64,000 nucleotides of DNA from Wyeomyia smithii (GCF_029784165.1 NC_073695.1:201147136-201211135); one strand, 5' to 3'. Shown: positions 22,692 to 33,156, counted from the stretch's first letter. Notes: generated by a model not told the origin, from the sequence alone. Made by a program: numbers and translations.

Positions 22692-22982
22692 CAGGGATAC
22701 CAGATGTGCAGATTTGTCTGCAAAACGCAGATTTTTAGAGTCCGTGTGCAGATTTTTGTTGATTTGAAGATATTCCCGATTTTCCATAGTTTCTGTAAAT
22801 TTTCGTCAGAGCCTCCTTATATTTGCGCAGTTTTTCTCAAAATGTGTGCAGATTTTTACAGACTTTTACCAGCGCGAGCGAAATTTTTTCGAATCACGAA
22901 TAAATTTTGTTCAGATTTCAAGCAGATTTTTCCGGTTTTTCGAGCAGTTGCAGACATTTTTCAAAAACATCTGGCATCTCTG
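22692..22982. mobile_element. hAT-like MITE with 8-bp TSD (CAGGGATACCAGATGT ends)
   Basis: Left end CAGGGATACCAGATGTGCAG and right end (complement) CAGAGATGCCAGATGT are inverted. GTGCCATC directly flanks both ends (22684-22691 and 22983-22990), a perfect 8-bp target duplication. The interior is full of gcagatttt words. The 123-codon open frame at 22704-23075 is created by the MITE and its flank and is not a gene. CAGGG termini plus 8-bp duplication indicate the hAT superfamily. Confidence 0.9.
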
Positions 22983-23615
22983 GTGCCATCTGACAAACCA
23001 TCAACATTTTGTAATTCACTGCAACTGATCGATAAGGATAGTGATCGACATCGGACCGGGAAGAATCCGCAATGAAAATCTCGGGTTTCCAGAATCTGTT
23101 TGTAAATTTATTTTTCTCAATATTCTCAATGCCCAGGGGGATTCGTTAGAAGAAAAAGTAAATTGAAATGTGTTTTATTTGGTTTTTTGTAAGACTTTCT
23201 AATAAATTAAGCTTTTATTTTAGAGATGGTTGCGGTCTGAAAATACTTAGGGAAAGTTCTCAGAAATGAAAAAAAAACAAACGTTTGCAAGCATGTCATA
23301 CTGCATAAAGAATTTTTACTCTTTGAGCTGAATGGTCAACTGACTCCAAAGCTTTCAAAACTTGTTGGATAATTTAAAGAATGCTGAAGTCGATAGAACC
23401 TACATTAACTCATAGCAAAAGGGCGTTCTCTGGATCCTTAGTAGTTCATGACATAGACAGATCTCTACCTAGTGACTATAATCGCGCACGATTTGACCCG
23501 TTGTGGTGGAATCAACAGCATTGTGAATAACAGTTATAAAACATCAATTTTCATCTAGAGGCGGTCGGCTGCCTAAAGATCGTAAAGACTTTGTTACATT
23601 CCTCTTCTTGAGAAT

Positions 23616-23763
23616 TTAACCCTCTAGTGCCCAAGTTAGTTTTTAGACGGACTTCGAAAAAATCACTATGAATCTTTATAAAAATTTTTTAAGTATTGAT
23701 TGAAGCTTTTTAGAGGTGTAACTGAAGACCGTCTAAAGGCGGCACTGGGTACTAGAGGGTTAA
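23616..23763. mobile_element. piggyBac-like MITE (TTAA target)
   Basis: The 148-bp unit starts TTAACCCTCTAGTGCCCA and ends tgggtactagagggTTAA, with inverted termini and TTAA at each extremity. TTAA target and CCCTnnAG-type ends are the hallmark of piggyBac-derived elements. There is no coding content. An inner inverted pair (agacgg / ccgtct) also exists. Confidence 0.85.
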
Positions 23764-24353
23764 TACACGAATTATATTGGCATTTGCCTTATGATTTGGC
23801 GTTTTGTCTTCTATTATTTATTAGTTTTTCGAGCTTAAGAATAAATCCTGTTATATTTCGTGCTTTAGAATAAATTTTGCTATGGCTACCGCGGAGTAAA
23901 TTGGTATCAATTTAAATCAAATTGAATTATATCAAACAATTAAATTTAAACTGTCATATCTCGTTAATCACAAACTCAACCGATGCAAAGTTTGTACCAC
24001 TGATGACTATTATTCGGGTCAACATTTCGTGTACAATAATTAAAATGAAATTAGAGTTCAATTGAAATCATCCGCCAGAAATCGGTTGAAGTTTTTTAAC
24101 TTGACACAAATTTATGATGATCCAGTTCTAATAATAAATAGTCTTTTATATGTTGATTTCATATTCGTAACTGCGGTAATGCATTTTTTGTATTTTTTCG
24201 AAGCATGTAGCTTTACTAGCTTTTTTTTATTTTCAATATGAAACCTGGCATAAAAATTGTTTCTTGTTTCATACCGTACTATAAGGTGCGTAAATTCTTG
24301 CTGTTTTTTTTTAACGAAAATGCAATTTTATTTTGAAAAAACCTAAATTAATC
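23764..24353. other. Non-coding A+T-rich sequence
   Basis: No repeat ends or coding signals seen in about 590 bp between the piggyBac-like MITE and the composite repeat. Confidence 0.5.
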
Positions 24354-24892
24354 CACCTAGCGGTCAGACCCAGCCTTTCTCATTCAAACTTTTATTTGTA
24401 AAAATAGATTTACATGAACGCTTCAATCCAATAAATGTATATTCACTCTTTAGGTTCTAAAATATTGATGTTGTAATCTATACATATAAAAATGCAGTCC
24501 GGTCTGTCAGTCTGTTTGATCCATATAGGCTCGAAAACTACCGAACCGATCGACGTGAAAATTTGTATGTCGGGGTTTTTGGTCCCGATAAAGGTTCCTA
24601 TGATAGTTTGAGACCCCTCCCTCTTCTAGAAAGGAGGGGTCCAATACAAATGAAACATACATTTCTGTACAACTCAAGAACAAACCAAGCAAATGAAACC
24701 GAATTTGGCATGTGGATGTTTTAAAGGGTAATAAATATGTCCATAATGGTTCGACGCCCCTCCCTCTTATGGAAGCACATGTTTCTGCACAAATTTCTGC
24801 ACATATCGCGAACTAATCAACTAAATGGAACCATATTTGGCAGGTGAATGTTTTTAGTGGTAACAAATATGTTCCATAATCGACCTCAGGCA

Positions 24893-25780
24893 ACATTTTG
24901 GATTGTAAGATGGCAACTCCGGTTTCTGGAAAACAGCCAAAAATGGACTATTTCCATCCAGTATAATAATATCCGGATAAAGAAAGGTACACAGGAGCTA
25001 AATTCGACCACAAATACAATTTTGAATTCTAAGATGGCGACTTCTGGTTTCGGAAAAAACAGCTGCAAACGACCAAATACCACCCAATATGGGTATTTTC
25101 GGAATCGTAGTGATGCACTGGAACCACAAATCGACTTCAGACACCATTATGAATTGTAGGATGGCAACTTGTGGTTTCTGGAAAACAGCCAAAAATGGCC
25201 GATTTACGTCTAACATGAGTATCTCCGGATCTATAATGATACACAGCAGCTGAAATCGACCACAGACCCCATTTTGGATTCTAGGTTGGCTACTTCCGGT
25301 CCCTGGGAAACAGCGGAAAATGATCGAATTACACCCAACATGAGTGTTTCTTCAACCAGAATGACGCTCAGAGGCCAGAAATTATTTTGAATACCATTTT
25401 GAAATCAAAGATGGCGACTTCCGGTTTGTGAAAAACAGCCTAAAATAACCAAATACCATCCAATATGAGTATCTCTGGAACCAGAATGATGCAATAAGCT
25501 AACAATTGACCTCAGGCACCATTTTGAATCGCTAAATGGCAACCTATAGCAAACAGTCGAAAATGACCAAATTATACTCAAGATGGATATTTCCGTGATC
25601 GAGATGATGCATAGAAACCAAACATTGACCCTTGACACCATTTTGAATTCAAAGACGACCACTGTTAGTTTCTGTAAAACAACCAAAATAACTAAATACC
25701 TCTCAATATGAATATTTCCGGTGTCAGATTGATGAAAGAAAATTTGCTGAAAATGTCAGAATACCACCCAATATGAATAT
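24893..25780. repeat. Tandem array, seven or more units of about 125 bp
   Basis: The core accattttgaattctaagat followed by ggcgacttccggttt recurs in diverged form near 24893, 25016, 25143, 25268, 25391, 25518 and 25638. Each is followed by gaaaacagccaaaaatg, cacccaatatgagtat, ttccgga and gatgcacagaagcc blocks. Divergence increases rightwards. The short open frames here recur with the period and are repeat artefacts. Confidence 0.85.
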
Positions 25781-26399
25781 ATTCAGAATTAAGGCGATGT
25801 ACAGAAGCCAAAAGTCGAGGATGTTGTCATTTCGATAAAACCAATCATTTCAAACGATTTGTTATTTGACTTTGATCATATCCTATAGCCGATTCGTCGT
25901 GCATTTGCAGACTTTAAACACATCGCAAGGAATCAATGAATTTGAAACGTTCAAATAGTACAAAACCACATTTAAATCATGTTGAGACCACATATATCAA
26001 TCAAAGCAGGTATAGTTTTAAATAGCCTTTGAATTTATTTTCTTTCCATAACTGTTGAGCCACATATCAAATTGTTATGAAGTTTGTTATTTGTAAGTTT
26101 GAGAGATGACTTGTTCGTATGACACTAGTTATGTTCAAATAAGTCATGTAATCTTTGAAATAATAGACTTTCGTTGTTTTATTAACAATTTAATACATAA
26201 CGGTGGCTTAAGTTCAATTATAATCAAATGAAATGGGAACGTATAGGGCAGCCAAACTTTGAAACCACGTGTTCAATCATAATTCATCAGTTAGCTCTTA
26301 ACTAGCCCGCTCATCTGATAATAATATTGATCAAATCGGTTGTGTAGTTTCCGAGATAATGGAGTTTCGTGACTTTCACATTTCGGTACTTTACAGACG

Positions 26400-27000
26400 A
26401 AGTTACAGTCCGATTACAGTAAAATTCAATAGGGTGTTACGAGGCAGCTAGACTTATTAGTTGACACTAATTTTGTACAAATCGGGTCAGCCATCACTGA
26501 GAAAAGTGAGTGAGTTCAAGTAGTCTTCGGAATATGTTCCTTTTCATAGATGGATTTCACATTTTTAAACATAACAGGAAAAGTAATAGTCTAATTGCAA
26601 AACAAATCAATAGGGTCTTATGGGGCAACTAGACCTTCCATTTGACACTGATTTTATGAAAATCGGTTCAGCCATCTCAGAGAAACATGAGTGAGATTAA
26701 GTAGTCTTCAAAACACGTTTCTTGTTATAACTTTTGAACCACAAGTTCAATGATTATGAAATTCGAAAGTTAAGGGTATTTCGAGTAGCCCGTTCATTTG
26801 AAATCAATTTTGTTCAAATTGGTTGTGTAGTTTTCAAGATAATGATGTTTCATGATTTTTACATTTTGAACCATAACCTCTAAACTAAAAATCCGATTAC
26901 AATGAAATTTATTAGGGTCTTATGGGACAATGAGACCTTTCATTTGCAATTAATTTCATGAAAATCGGTCCAGCCATCTCTGAGAAAAGTGAGTGAGAAT
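26400..27000. repeat. Diverged tandem units ending in cagccatctctgag
   Basis: Three blocks contain the series (a)tccgatta..(a)tgaaatt, tagggtcttatgggacaa, agacctttcatttg, atgaaaatcggtccagccat, ctgagaaaa.tgagtgag. They lie at about 26411-26515, 26592-26700 and 26890-27000, interleaved with ttcaaattggttgtgtagtt blocks. Arrangement implies internal duplication of the composite element. Confidence 0.7.
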
Positions 27001-27009
27001 AAAAATCTG

Positions 27010-27046
27010 CACATACACACACACACATACACACACACAAACATAC
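27010..27046. repeat. (CA)n microsatellite
   Basis: Run of ca/aca/taca dinucleotides and trinucleotides just upstream of the palindromic 3' region of the composite repeat. Confidence 0.9.
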
Positions 27047-27900
27047 AGAAAATGCTCAGCTCGTCGAGCTGAGTCGAGTGATATATGCCATTCGGCCCTT
27101 GGGAGCACTTTTATACTTTCGGTTTTGCAAATGATTGCTATACCTTTCTAGGAGAAGGGCAAAAAGTGACCTATAGAACATTAAAAGAATTTACCTGTAG
27201 CTGGCTACAACTTTTTCTCATATTTCTGACAGAGTTCGAATACCGTTAAAATAAATGTTTCCGTCTTGGCTATCAAGGAATCAACTATTTTTCGATGTCT
27301 TCTTATGAGCAGAAATATTGATCGGCCAGACCATGTGCCATGTAATGGAATTATTAATAACTAGACGGCGCAATGTATGGAAAATATAACGGGTCAAGTA
27401 GGATTCCTATGTAAATTTTAGCGACTTTTGCAGTATGAAGCCAAGCGTTGTTATGCAGTGCATTTTCACAAAGAAACGAGCAACTAATTTATTCGCCCAT
27501 TTTTGATTTGGCTGAAACTTTGCATAGATTCTATGGGCAAAAGATGCCATTTTGTGCTATTGGTATAATTTTTCGGAACACGACTCATTTTTGAGAAGCT
27601 ATTTAAAAATGTTATTTTGGGAAGGTATTGATGATTACAAATCGGCAAAGTTGTAGATAATAATTTTGTCTTAGAAAAAAATACACTGAAAAAAAAATGT
27701 TTTTTTTTTGAAAAAAGTTAAAAGAAAAATAAATATAATTATCCAAAAAAACTACTTTTCAAAAATCTAATTATTTTGAACATTGAAAGATTACCTAGAA
27801 TTGAAAATTTTTTGATCATGGAGAAATCAAGAAACAAATTCATATTGTTTGGAAAAAAAAATTACTTCTTGTTTTCACAAGATGTTTTTTTTTTCGAAGG

Positions 27901-28054
27901 ACAACATAATTATCTACAGCTTTGCCAAAGACACTATGCTAGTCAAACAAACCGTTTTGGCTGTAAAAATATTTTCAATCTCCAATAGAGCACTCTATGG
28001 GTAATTGTTTGATTGGCATAGTGTCTTTGGCAAAGTTGTAGCTTATAATTTTGT
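27901..28054. repeat. Hairpin-forming inverted repeat, about 50-bp arms
   Basis: Left arm acataattatctacagcttt, gccaaagacactatgctagt, caaacaa (27903-27950) is the complement, with few mismatches, of the right arm gtttgattggcatagtgtct, ttggcaaagttgtagcttat (about 28008-28054). The loop is roughly 55 bp. The phrase caaagttgtag..aataattttgtc also occurs at 27646-27670, so the unit belongs to a dispersed family. Confidence 0.75.
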
Positions 28055-28205
28055 CATTCCAGAAAAAAAATTTTTTTTGAACTCTCGATGCGCTTCAGGC
28101 TCCGTTTTCGTTGAAAGAAAAAAAAAGTAACACTTCCCGCAAAAGACGATTATCAAAATCAGTCATTTTCCCACAACTAAAAGTATATGACGCCATAACA
28201 AAATG

Positions 28206-28382
28206 CTGGCCCGGATTTAAGGGGGGGCAAGGGGGCAAATGCCCCGGGTCTCTCGATTCGAGGGGCCCCTCTAGTCTTGAGCCTTCTAGTGAAGCGAAAC
28301 TTCTTCACCTCATTTGTTTTGAGGAAATAGGGCCCCACGAAAATATCTGGCCCGGGCCCCCTACCTCCTTAATCCGGCCCTG
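28206..28382. mobile_element. hAT-like MITE (CAGGGCCGGATT ends)
   Basis: Left CTGGCCCGGATTTAAGGGGG and right (complement) CAGGGCCGGATTAAGGAGGT are inverted. Flanking octamers acaaaatg (28198-28205) and ataaaatg (28383-28390) differ at one base, an 8-bp target duplication. The unit is very G+C-rich compared with its surroundings. No coding capacity. Confidence 0.82.
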
Positions 28383-28399
28383 ATAAAATGACTACTGTG

Positions 28400-28938
28400 T
28401 CCACGGGATTTGTTACCCATATGTCTGAGCTTGGTTCATCACGTTTTAGATATGTCCGCCAGCACTTGATGCTAGTGCCATCTATTGACAATTAGCAAGA
28501 ACTTAGTTGCCACATAATATTTTCACTTATGATATAAAGCAAAATATTTTTATGAAGATAAAATTTCATAACATTTTTTTTATTTTTTTTTTTTATTTTA
28601 TAAAGACTGTGTTCTTTCCTGGAAAATAACAGAAAGGTTGTATGCAAAGCAACGACCCCAAGGTTGACGTAGAACAACATAAGGTTGTTTGTTACATTCT
28701 ACTGCTGGCTACCGTTTTTGTTACCCGCTGCTGCTAACCGCCGCTGCTACATTTGTTGCAACTTGCTGTTACTGCATTACGTCCGACGGACGCACCACCC
28801 AGAAGTAAAATGATTTTTTTATTAGAAGCAGATTATTACATAGATCATGTTGAAAGGACCCATTGTTGAGCGCTCACACACGCAAGAATATAACTCGTAT
28901 GACGTTGCGGTGTGGAGCGACGTTTTTTTGGGAACACA
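28400..28938. other. Non-coding sequence
   Basis: No feature recognised between the hAT-like MITE and the SINE. A (gctgct)-like pyrimidine/purine mix at 28700-28760 is the only compositional peculiarity. Confidence 0.45.
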
Positions 28939-28951
28939 TAGCACAAGATGC

Positions 28952-29174
28952 TTGTTGTTTACCCTACCAGCTGGTCTCGAGGTACGATGCTGGCTTAACA
29001 AACCAGTTGTCGTAGGTTCGAGTCTCGGCTCGGGAGAGACTGTTAGTGTTAGTAGGATCGTAGCGCTGATCCCACAGTTGTTCTGTACACTTAACAGTTG
29101 GCTGTGAAGTCTGTGTATAATAAACAGAAGATCGAGTTCCGAATTGGAATGTAGCACCAAGGCTTTGCTTTTTT
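28952..29174 (+). mobile_element. tRNA-derived SINE, Feilai-like
   Basis: A tRNA-like head (ctggtctcgaggtacgatgc with B box ggttcgagtct at 29015-29025) is followed by a conserved body (gggagagactgttagtgtta; ctgtacacttaacagttggc; gtgtataataaacagaagat) and a tail gcaccaaggctttgctttt. Perfect 13-bp target duplication TAGCACAAGATGC at 28939-28951 and 29175-29187. The sequence matches my memory of the Aedes Feilai SINE; the name is not verified. The exact duplication suggests a relatively recent insertion. Confidence 0.88.
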
Positions 29175-29187
29175 TAGCACAAGATGC

Positions 29188-29700
29188 AGCGCACTCTCAG
29201 TTACGCAACATTTAATTACGCTGTTGCATGTTGCTAACAGACATTAGGATGGAGTTCGAATTACTGCGTAAGTCGGATTTTCAATCGTCTTTGTTTAAGG
29301 CGTTCTAACATTTTAAATGAAGTGTTTTGAATATTTTCAAAATTTTGCGTCAAGAGAGGAGTTAAAGTTCTACTGAATTTCAAATAATGGAATGCAACAT
29401 CACCTAACATCACCGAGTTTGACAAGGCAGATTGAAATAGCATTACACTTCGAATTCTAACACTAAACGAGAAAATATTTAATCTTTGATCTGTTGTCCG
29501 TTTTGTCCTTAGAAGGGCAAGTGCTGTTCAGTTTGGAAATCGAAAATGATGTTGATCGCATGTCGACAGTAGAAATTAGGGCACTCTAACAACGCGGTAG
29601 AAAGCTGTTTTCACACTGACAATTGGACGACCGACAGATTTTGATTACCAGGATCTTGAAAACTGAAAACTTTCTGAATCCTGGATTTCAAAAAAACTTT
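29188..29700. other. Non-coding sequence
   Basis: Unassigned sequence between the SINE duplication and the hAT-interior-like fragment. The 60-codon minus frame at 29261-29443 is not recognised. Confidence 0.45.
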
Positions 29701-29719
29701 GAATTTTCAGATTTTGTAT

Positions 29720-29985
29720 TTTCATCAAACATTTTAAGGTCTATTATGCATATATTATGAGCACGTTGTACAAAGTAAAACCTTATTTTTACTATCTTAA
29801 TGAAAGAATTTCGATCTGAGCTGCAAAGACACTTCTACTCATAACGTTAAAGTTTTTTGTGAATTGCGAAATGGGTTTTCGTGGGATGAAACTTAACTGT
29901 AGTTGACATCGTTCGTCATCAAAAACTCAAAAAAAAAAAACAAAATTTTGAGTTGTGCCAGTGTTGCCCGAAACTGACGGTATAA
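29720..29985 (-). repeat. Reverse copy of hAT-like element 1 interior
   Basis: In reverse orientation this follows 3870-4080: ggtctattatgca, tatgagcacgttgtaca, ctcataac(t/g)tt, tttttgtgaatt.cgaaa.ggg, ttttcgtggga, catcgtt(c/t)gtcatca and caaaattttgagtt occur in the same order. The TAGGGTTTGC termini are absent, so it is a fragment. A further related piece (gagttgtgccagtgttgc) is at 4171 within element 1. Confidence 0.7.
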
Positions 29986-29989
29986 TAAT

Positions 29990-31520
29990 TTGTCTGAGCC
30001 GGAAGCAGTTACCGTGATCACTGTTACTACCCGCTGATAGCAGCTGGTAGTGCTACAAAGTTGGGACTGTCCTTGCCACCATGCCCTAGTAAAATGATTG
30101 GTTCGAGCAGAAGCAGGTAAACTAACTATAATATTCTGTCGACCGTGTTAGGGAAAGCAAGTATTAAACGGCCAATCAGAGTTAAAAATCCGCGATTCAA
30201 CAATGGTTTTCTGTAATATAATATTTCGTATCATAAAATTACAATCCGACTGATAAGCATTTGAAATTGGATAAATTTCCCCCCCCCCCCGCAAAGCCCT
30301 GTTTTAATTTTAGATTTTTATTTTACACCCTTATGTAGCGGAACTTCCTGAGACACGTAGTTCTACTTCAAAATCGAAATAGATCGATATCACCCACTTT
30401 AAAAATTCATAACTTATGAACCATGAATCACTGTATCAAAGTTAAGGTATATAAATTTACTGTTAAAAATTCTCGTCAACTAATTTATTAATAAATGCAA
30501 AAAAAAATTTTTTCAAGGAGCGCATTAAAAGTATACTGACCAATTTGTTAGCAGCTAAAAATTTTTGATGTGCGTGTGATGCCCGAGCAAATAGGAATTT
30601 TCAAATCGGAACGAAAGCTTCCACAGAGTTGCATCCAACTGGAAGATGATGTAGAGTTTCATCCACATGGAAAGATGAGATATGAACTATTTGGAATGAT
30701 TCCTCAATAATGGGTGCGTAATTATCAATCAATCTCGCTAGTGTTCCCAGAAAGGATTATGTCAGTGTAGAGCCTAAATTTAGCTCATTTATGATCATAC
30801 AGTGTTTCACCGCCTGGCAACCAACGGAGAGGAGGTAGAATGCAGTACACAAATATGCAAATGTAATACGCTGTTAGTGTTTACCATTTCAGGAGCACTA
30901 GCCCATTTCAATCTGCATTTGAAATTTAATCTCCGTGTCATTCGCTAAAAGCTTTTAACTCCGATTGATGGCGTGTGCAAAAGTGGCATATGCGATCTAA
31001 ATAGACACGGGAAACCCGAGTCACTGTTGAAGCGCGTTTCGCCGCTTGCAGTTTGACAACAGCAACTTCCTTTTGGACTCTTCTCGGTCACTTTTTTCAA
31101 TGAATGACGGGTGGAAGGTGAGATACAATTGTGTTCAGTCTTAAATGATATGCACTCGTCGTGTATGGAAAAAAGTACAATGAAAATGGCTGTTGTTTTG
31201 TAGTAGAATACTTCTCTCAGGAAGTTCAGCTACATAGGGATGTGAAATGAAAATCTAAAACCGAAAAAAGTGAAAAATATGTCCAATTTCAAATGCTAAT
31301 AAATCGGTTAGTATTCGATGGATTTCCTTCGTTCTTGCAGCAATAGATTGGAAAATCTTCTAAGATTCTTCCCAAAATAAGATAATTGTAATTTTATCAT
31401 TCACACTATTGTACTATTGAAAACAGTCAAGCCTTGTAAAAACGAAAAATTCGACCTCTGATTAGTCGTTATATGATTGCTTCCCAAGCACGGTCGACAG
31501 AATCATATACCTTGCAATTG
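29990..31520. other. Non-coding sequence
   Basis: About 1.5 kb without recognised genes or element ends. A run of C occurs at 30280-30290. Nothing else supported. Confidence 0.45.
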
Positions 31521-31538
31521 AAAACATGCTTTTTGGCC

Positions 31539-31653
31539 TATATAAGAGCCTGTTTCAGCCGAAGCCGCTCATAATAGTTCTAGACAGCGACAACAGCAGT
31601 CGTCCTTCCTTAGCAGCAGCACTAGCCCTGTGGTTGGTCACCACGTCTCAGGA
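31539..31653 (+). promoter_or_regulatory. Core-promoter-like unit 1 (TATA + Inr) with conserved 28-bp block
   Basis: TATATAAG at 31539-31546 is followed 32 nt later by an initiator-like TCATA (A at 31571), normal arthropod spacing. Downstream is cagcag-rich sequence and then a 28-bp block at 31626-31653 (gccctgtggttggtcaccac and eight more bases) that is identical at 32945-32972 in unit 2. No long ORF follows. It could be the promoter of a non-coding transcript or the LTR/promoter of an unrecognised mobile element. Confidence 0.4.
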
Positions 31654-31757
31654 GCAGCGCGGTTTTTCTCAGCGTGTGTCGCCAGACAGCCTTTATTCTC
31701 CCCGTGTTGGGGCAGCATGAAGATTGCCATCAGGAAATCCAATTTTGGAAATCAAAA

Positions 31758-31773
31758 TGCCTTTTCCAAGGCA
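31758..31773 (+). other. Stem-loop a (6-bp stem, 4-nt loop)
   Basis: TGCCTT-TTCC-AAGGCA, followed by aatgaacaag. The geometry (6-bp stem, tetraloop, A-rich downstream) is like a replication-dependent histone mRNA 3' end, but the stem sequence is not the histone consensus. Confidence 0.4.
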
Positions 31774-31978
31774 AATGAACAAGTCATTGAAAGTTAATAA
31801 TTTTTGTCAACGCAAGCAAGCATTCTTTGTTGCATCCTAGCAATTTAAATCTGTCGCACCCGTCGAATTCACTGAATGTAAAATAGCTTTCATAGTGCAT
31901 GTTGTCCGTGTATCTTAATTCCCCCAATGTTAGGGCAGCTCAATAGTTGTAATCAGTAACCGATTTTGTACCGCAAAA

Positions 31979-31994
31979 TGCTTTTTTCAAGGCA
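31979..31994 (+). other. Stem-loop b (6-bp stem, TTTC loop)
   Basis: TGCTTT-TTTC-AAGGCA (one T-G wobble), followed by aataaacag. The TTTC loop is the one found in insect histone stem-loops. Second member of the series. Confidence 0.4.
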
Positions 31995-32218
31995 AATAAA
32001 CAGATAATTGAAGGTTAATAATTTTCTGGCATCAACACAAGCAGACATTCTGTGCGGGATGCAATCAAATTCTGTTGTAGTTGTCTAATTTTTACTTTTA
32101 CTTTATTTAGTAAACCCCCCACTGTAGGGGCAGCGCAAAGGCTGCGATCAGCATAACCGACATTGAATAATAAACTGCCCTGTTAGAACGCATTCACAAA
32201 GACAGTTAGTTCGACTAT

Positions 32219-32477
32219 AACACAATATCGCACGCTTAGCCTTGGGGCTAATAGCGGTCTCGATCAACTAGGTTAGTTGAGAGAATTCGTTATCGATATT
32301 GTTTTTGGCACATTTTGCATGTGTATGATAAGTACAACGATACACCGTGCCCCAGTGCTGAGTCGAGAAAATTTCCAGATCCTCGACTTGATCGGGAATC
32401 GAACCCGATATCACAACCGTGTGGGAGAGCTAGCCGACTGACATCTCTAACCACAGAGCCACGGGGACCACATATAT
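32219..32477 (-). mobile_element. tRNA-derived SINE (family S), copy 2
   Basis: Reverse-oriented copy of the SINE at 16300-16560, with the same head (complement gtccccgtggctctgtggtt), B box (complement of ggaatcgaacc, 32395-32405) and body. Perfect 15-bp target duplication AGTTAGTTCGACTAT at 32204-32218 and 32478-32492. Its exact duplication suggests it is younger than copy 1, whose duplication has an indel. Confidence 0.9.
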
Positions 32478-32776
32478 AGTTAGTTCGACTATGCAGGGCT
32501 AATATGATGTCGATTCAATCAATCAGCAGTTACAGAATTTCGTCGTCTCCCAGTTGCGACATGATGCAACACGCAACAGCGAGCAAACGAAATCGCTTGA
32601 TGTTACAAACCGCAATAAGATACGGGTTAAAACCGTTGCGTGTGTGAGAGCACCATCGGTGTTTATTCGCTGGATACAAAAATCAAATTCGAATTGTGGA
32701 ATAATTCGTCTAAAGAACATAAGGAAATGGTAAATTTGAACTGAAAGGCGTGGTCTATTACGTAGCACCCTTCGGC

Positions 32777-32972
32777 TATAAAAGAGTGTTTCTGGGAAAA
32801 CTAGCTACATTCATTAGTCGGAAGGTGAACTGAATGGACCGTCCACAACGTTGACAGCAGTAACAGCAGATATCGGCACTCAGCAGTAACAGAGGATAGC
32901 AGCGGGTCGCGCCTGTGGCTGCCTTCAAATTAAACAAATCACTTGCCCTGTGGTTGGTCACCACGTCTCAGG
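32777..32972 (+). promoter_or_regulatory. Core-promoter-like unit 2 (TATA + Inr) with the same 28-bp block
   Basis: TATAAAAG at 32777-32784, with an initiator-like TCATT (A at 32813) 36 nt downstream. Repeated agcagtaacag words follow, then the 28-bp block (32945-32972) identical to 31626-31653. After it, aggcctctgccaggct at 32970 recurs at 33436. There is no coding frame longer than about 60 codons. Confidence 0.4.
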
Positions 32973-33138
32973 CCTCTGCCAGGCTGAACGCCATCGCGAG
33001 CGATCGGGCGAGATTTTTGCGGTACATCAGCCGGCACTTCCTCTAATGGAAAAGTAGGATCATTTTGTTCAGAAGAATATTACTGTCGGTAATATTACAG
33101 AGATGCGATTGCATCATATCCGATATGGAATTGAACGA

Positions 33139-33156
33139 TTGTTCTTTTGAGGACAA
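33139..33156 (+). other. Stem-loop c (7-bp stem, TTTG loop)
   Basis: TTGTTCT-TTTG-AGGACAA (one T-G wobble), followed by ataaaacac. Located about 360 bp downstream of the TATA box at 32777, as stem-loop a is about 220 bp downstream of the TATA box at 31539. Confidence 0.4.

Larger units (their letters stand above)
24354..27172. mobile_element. Composite non-autonomous repeat with internal tandem arrays
   Basis: It begins at the culicid repeat phrase ccacctagcggtcagaccca and ends past the phrase gctatacctttctaggagaa. Inside, in order: a tataaaaatgcagtccggtc segment (24486), a tandem array at 24893-25780, phrases of the cagccatc(t)ctgagaaa type repeated three times (26489, 26670, 26971), a (CA)n tract and a 19-bp palindrome at 27055-27073. 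The outer ends share only gcctttctc-like words as an inverted pair, so the superfamily is not assigned. No transposase frame. Confidence 0.55.
31697..32160. repeat. Three diverged direct repeat units starting CCCCnnTGTnGGGGCAGC
   Basis: The starts tccccgtgttggggcagc (31696), cccccaatgttagggcagct (31921) and cccccactgtaggggcagcg (32107) are spaced about 225 and 186 bp. The first two units continue co-linearly through a 6-bp-stem hairpin, aaat(g/a)aaca, gaaagttaataatttt / gaaggttaataatttt and a gcaagcattc/gcagacattc block. The third is cut short near the SINE insertion. Confidence 0.7.

Noticed and set aside
24480..24520. Helitron 5' end (a|TCTATACATATAAAAATG)
   Set aside because: Plausible start but no matching hairpin plus CTRR 3' end could be fixed; left as a remark under the composite repeat.
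24893..25780. CRISPR-like array of spaced repeats
   Set aside because: Units are about 125 bp, diverged along their whole length and embedded in a eukaryotic repeat; no short identical repeats with unique spacers.
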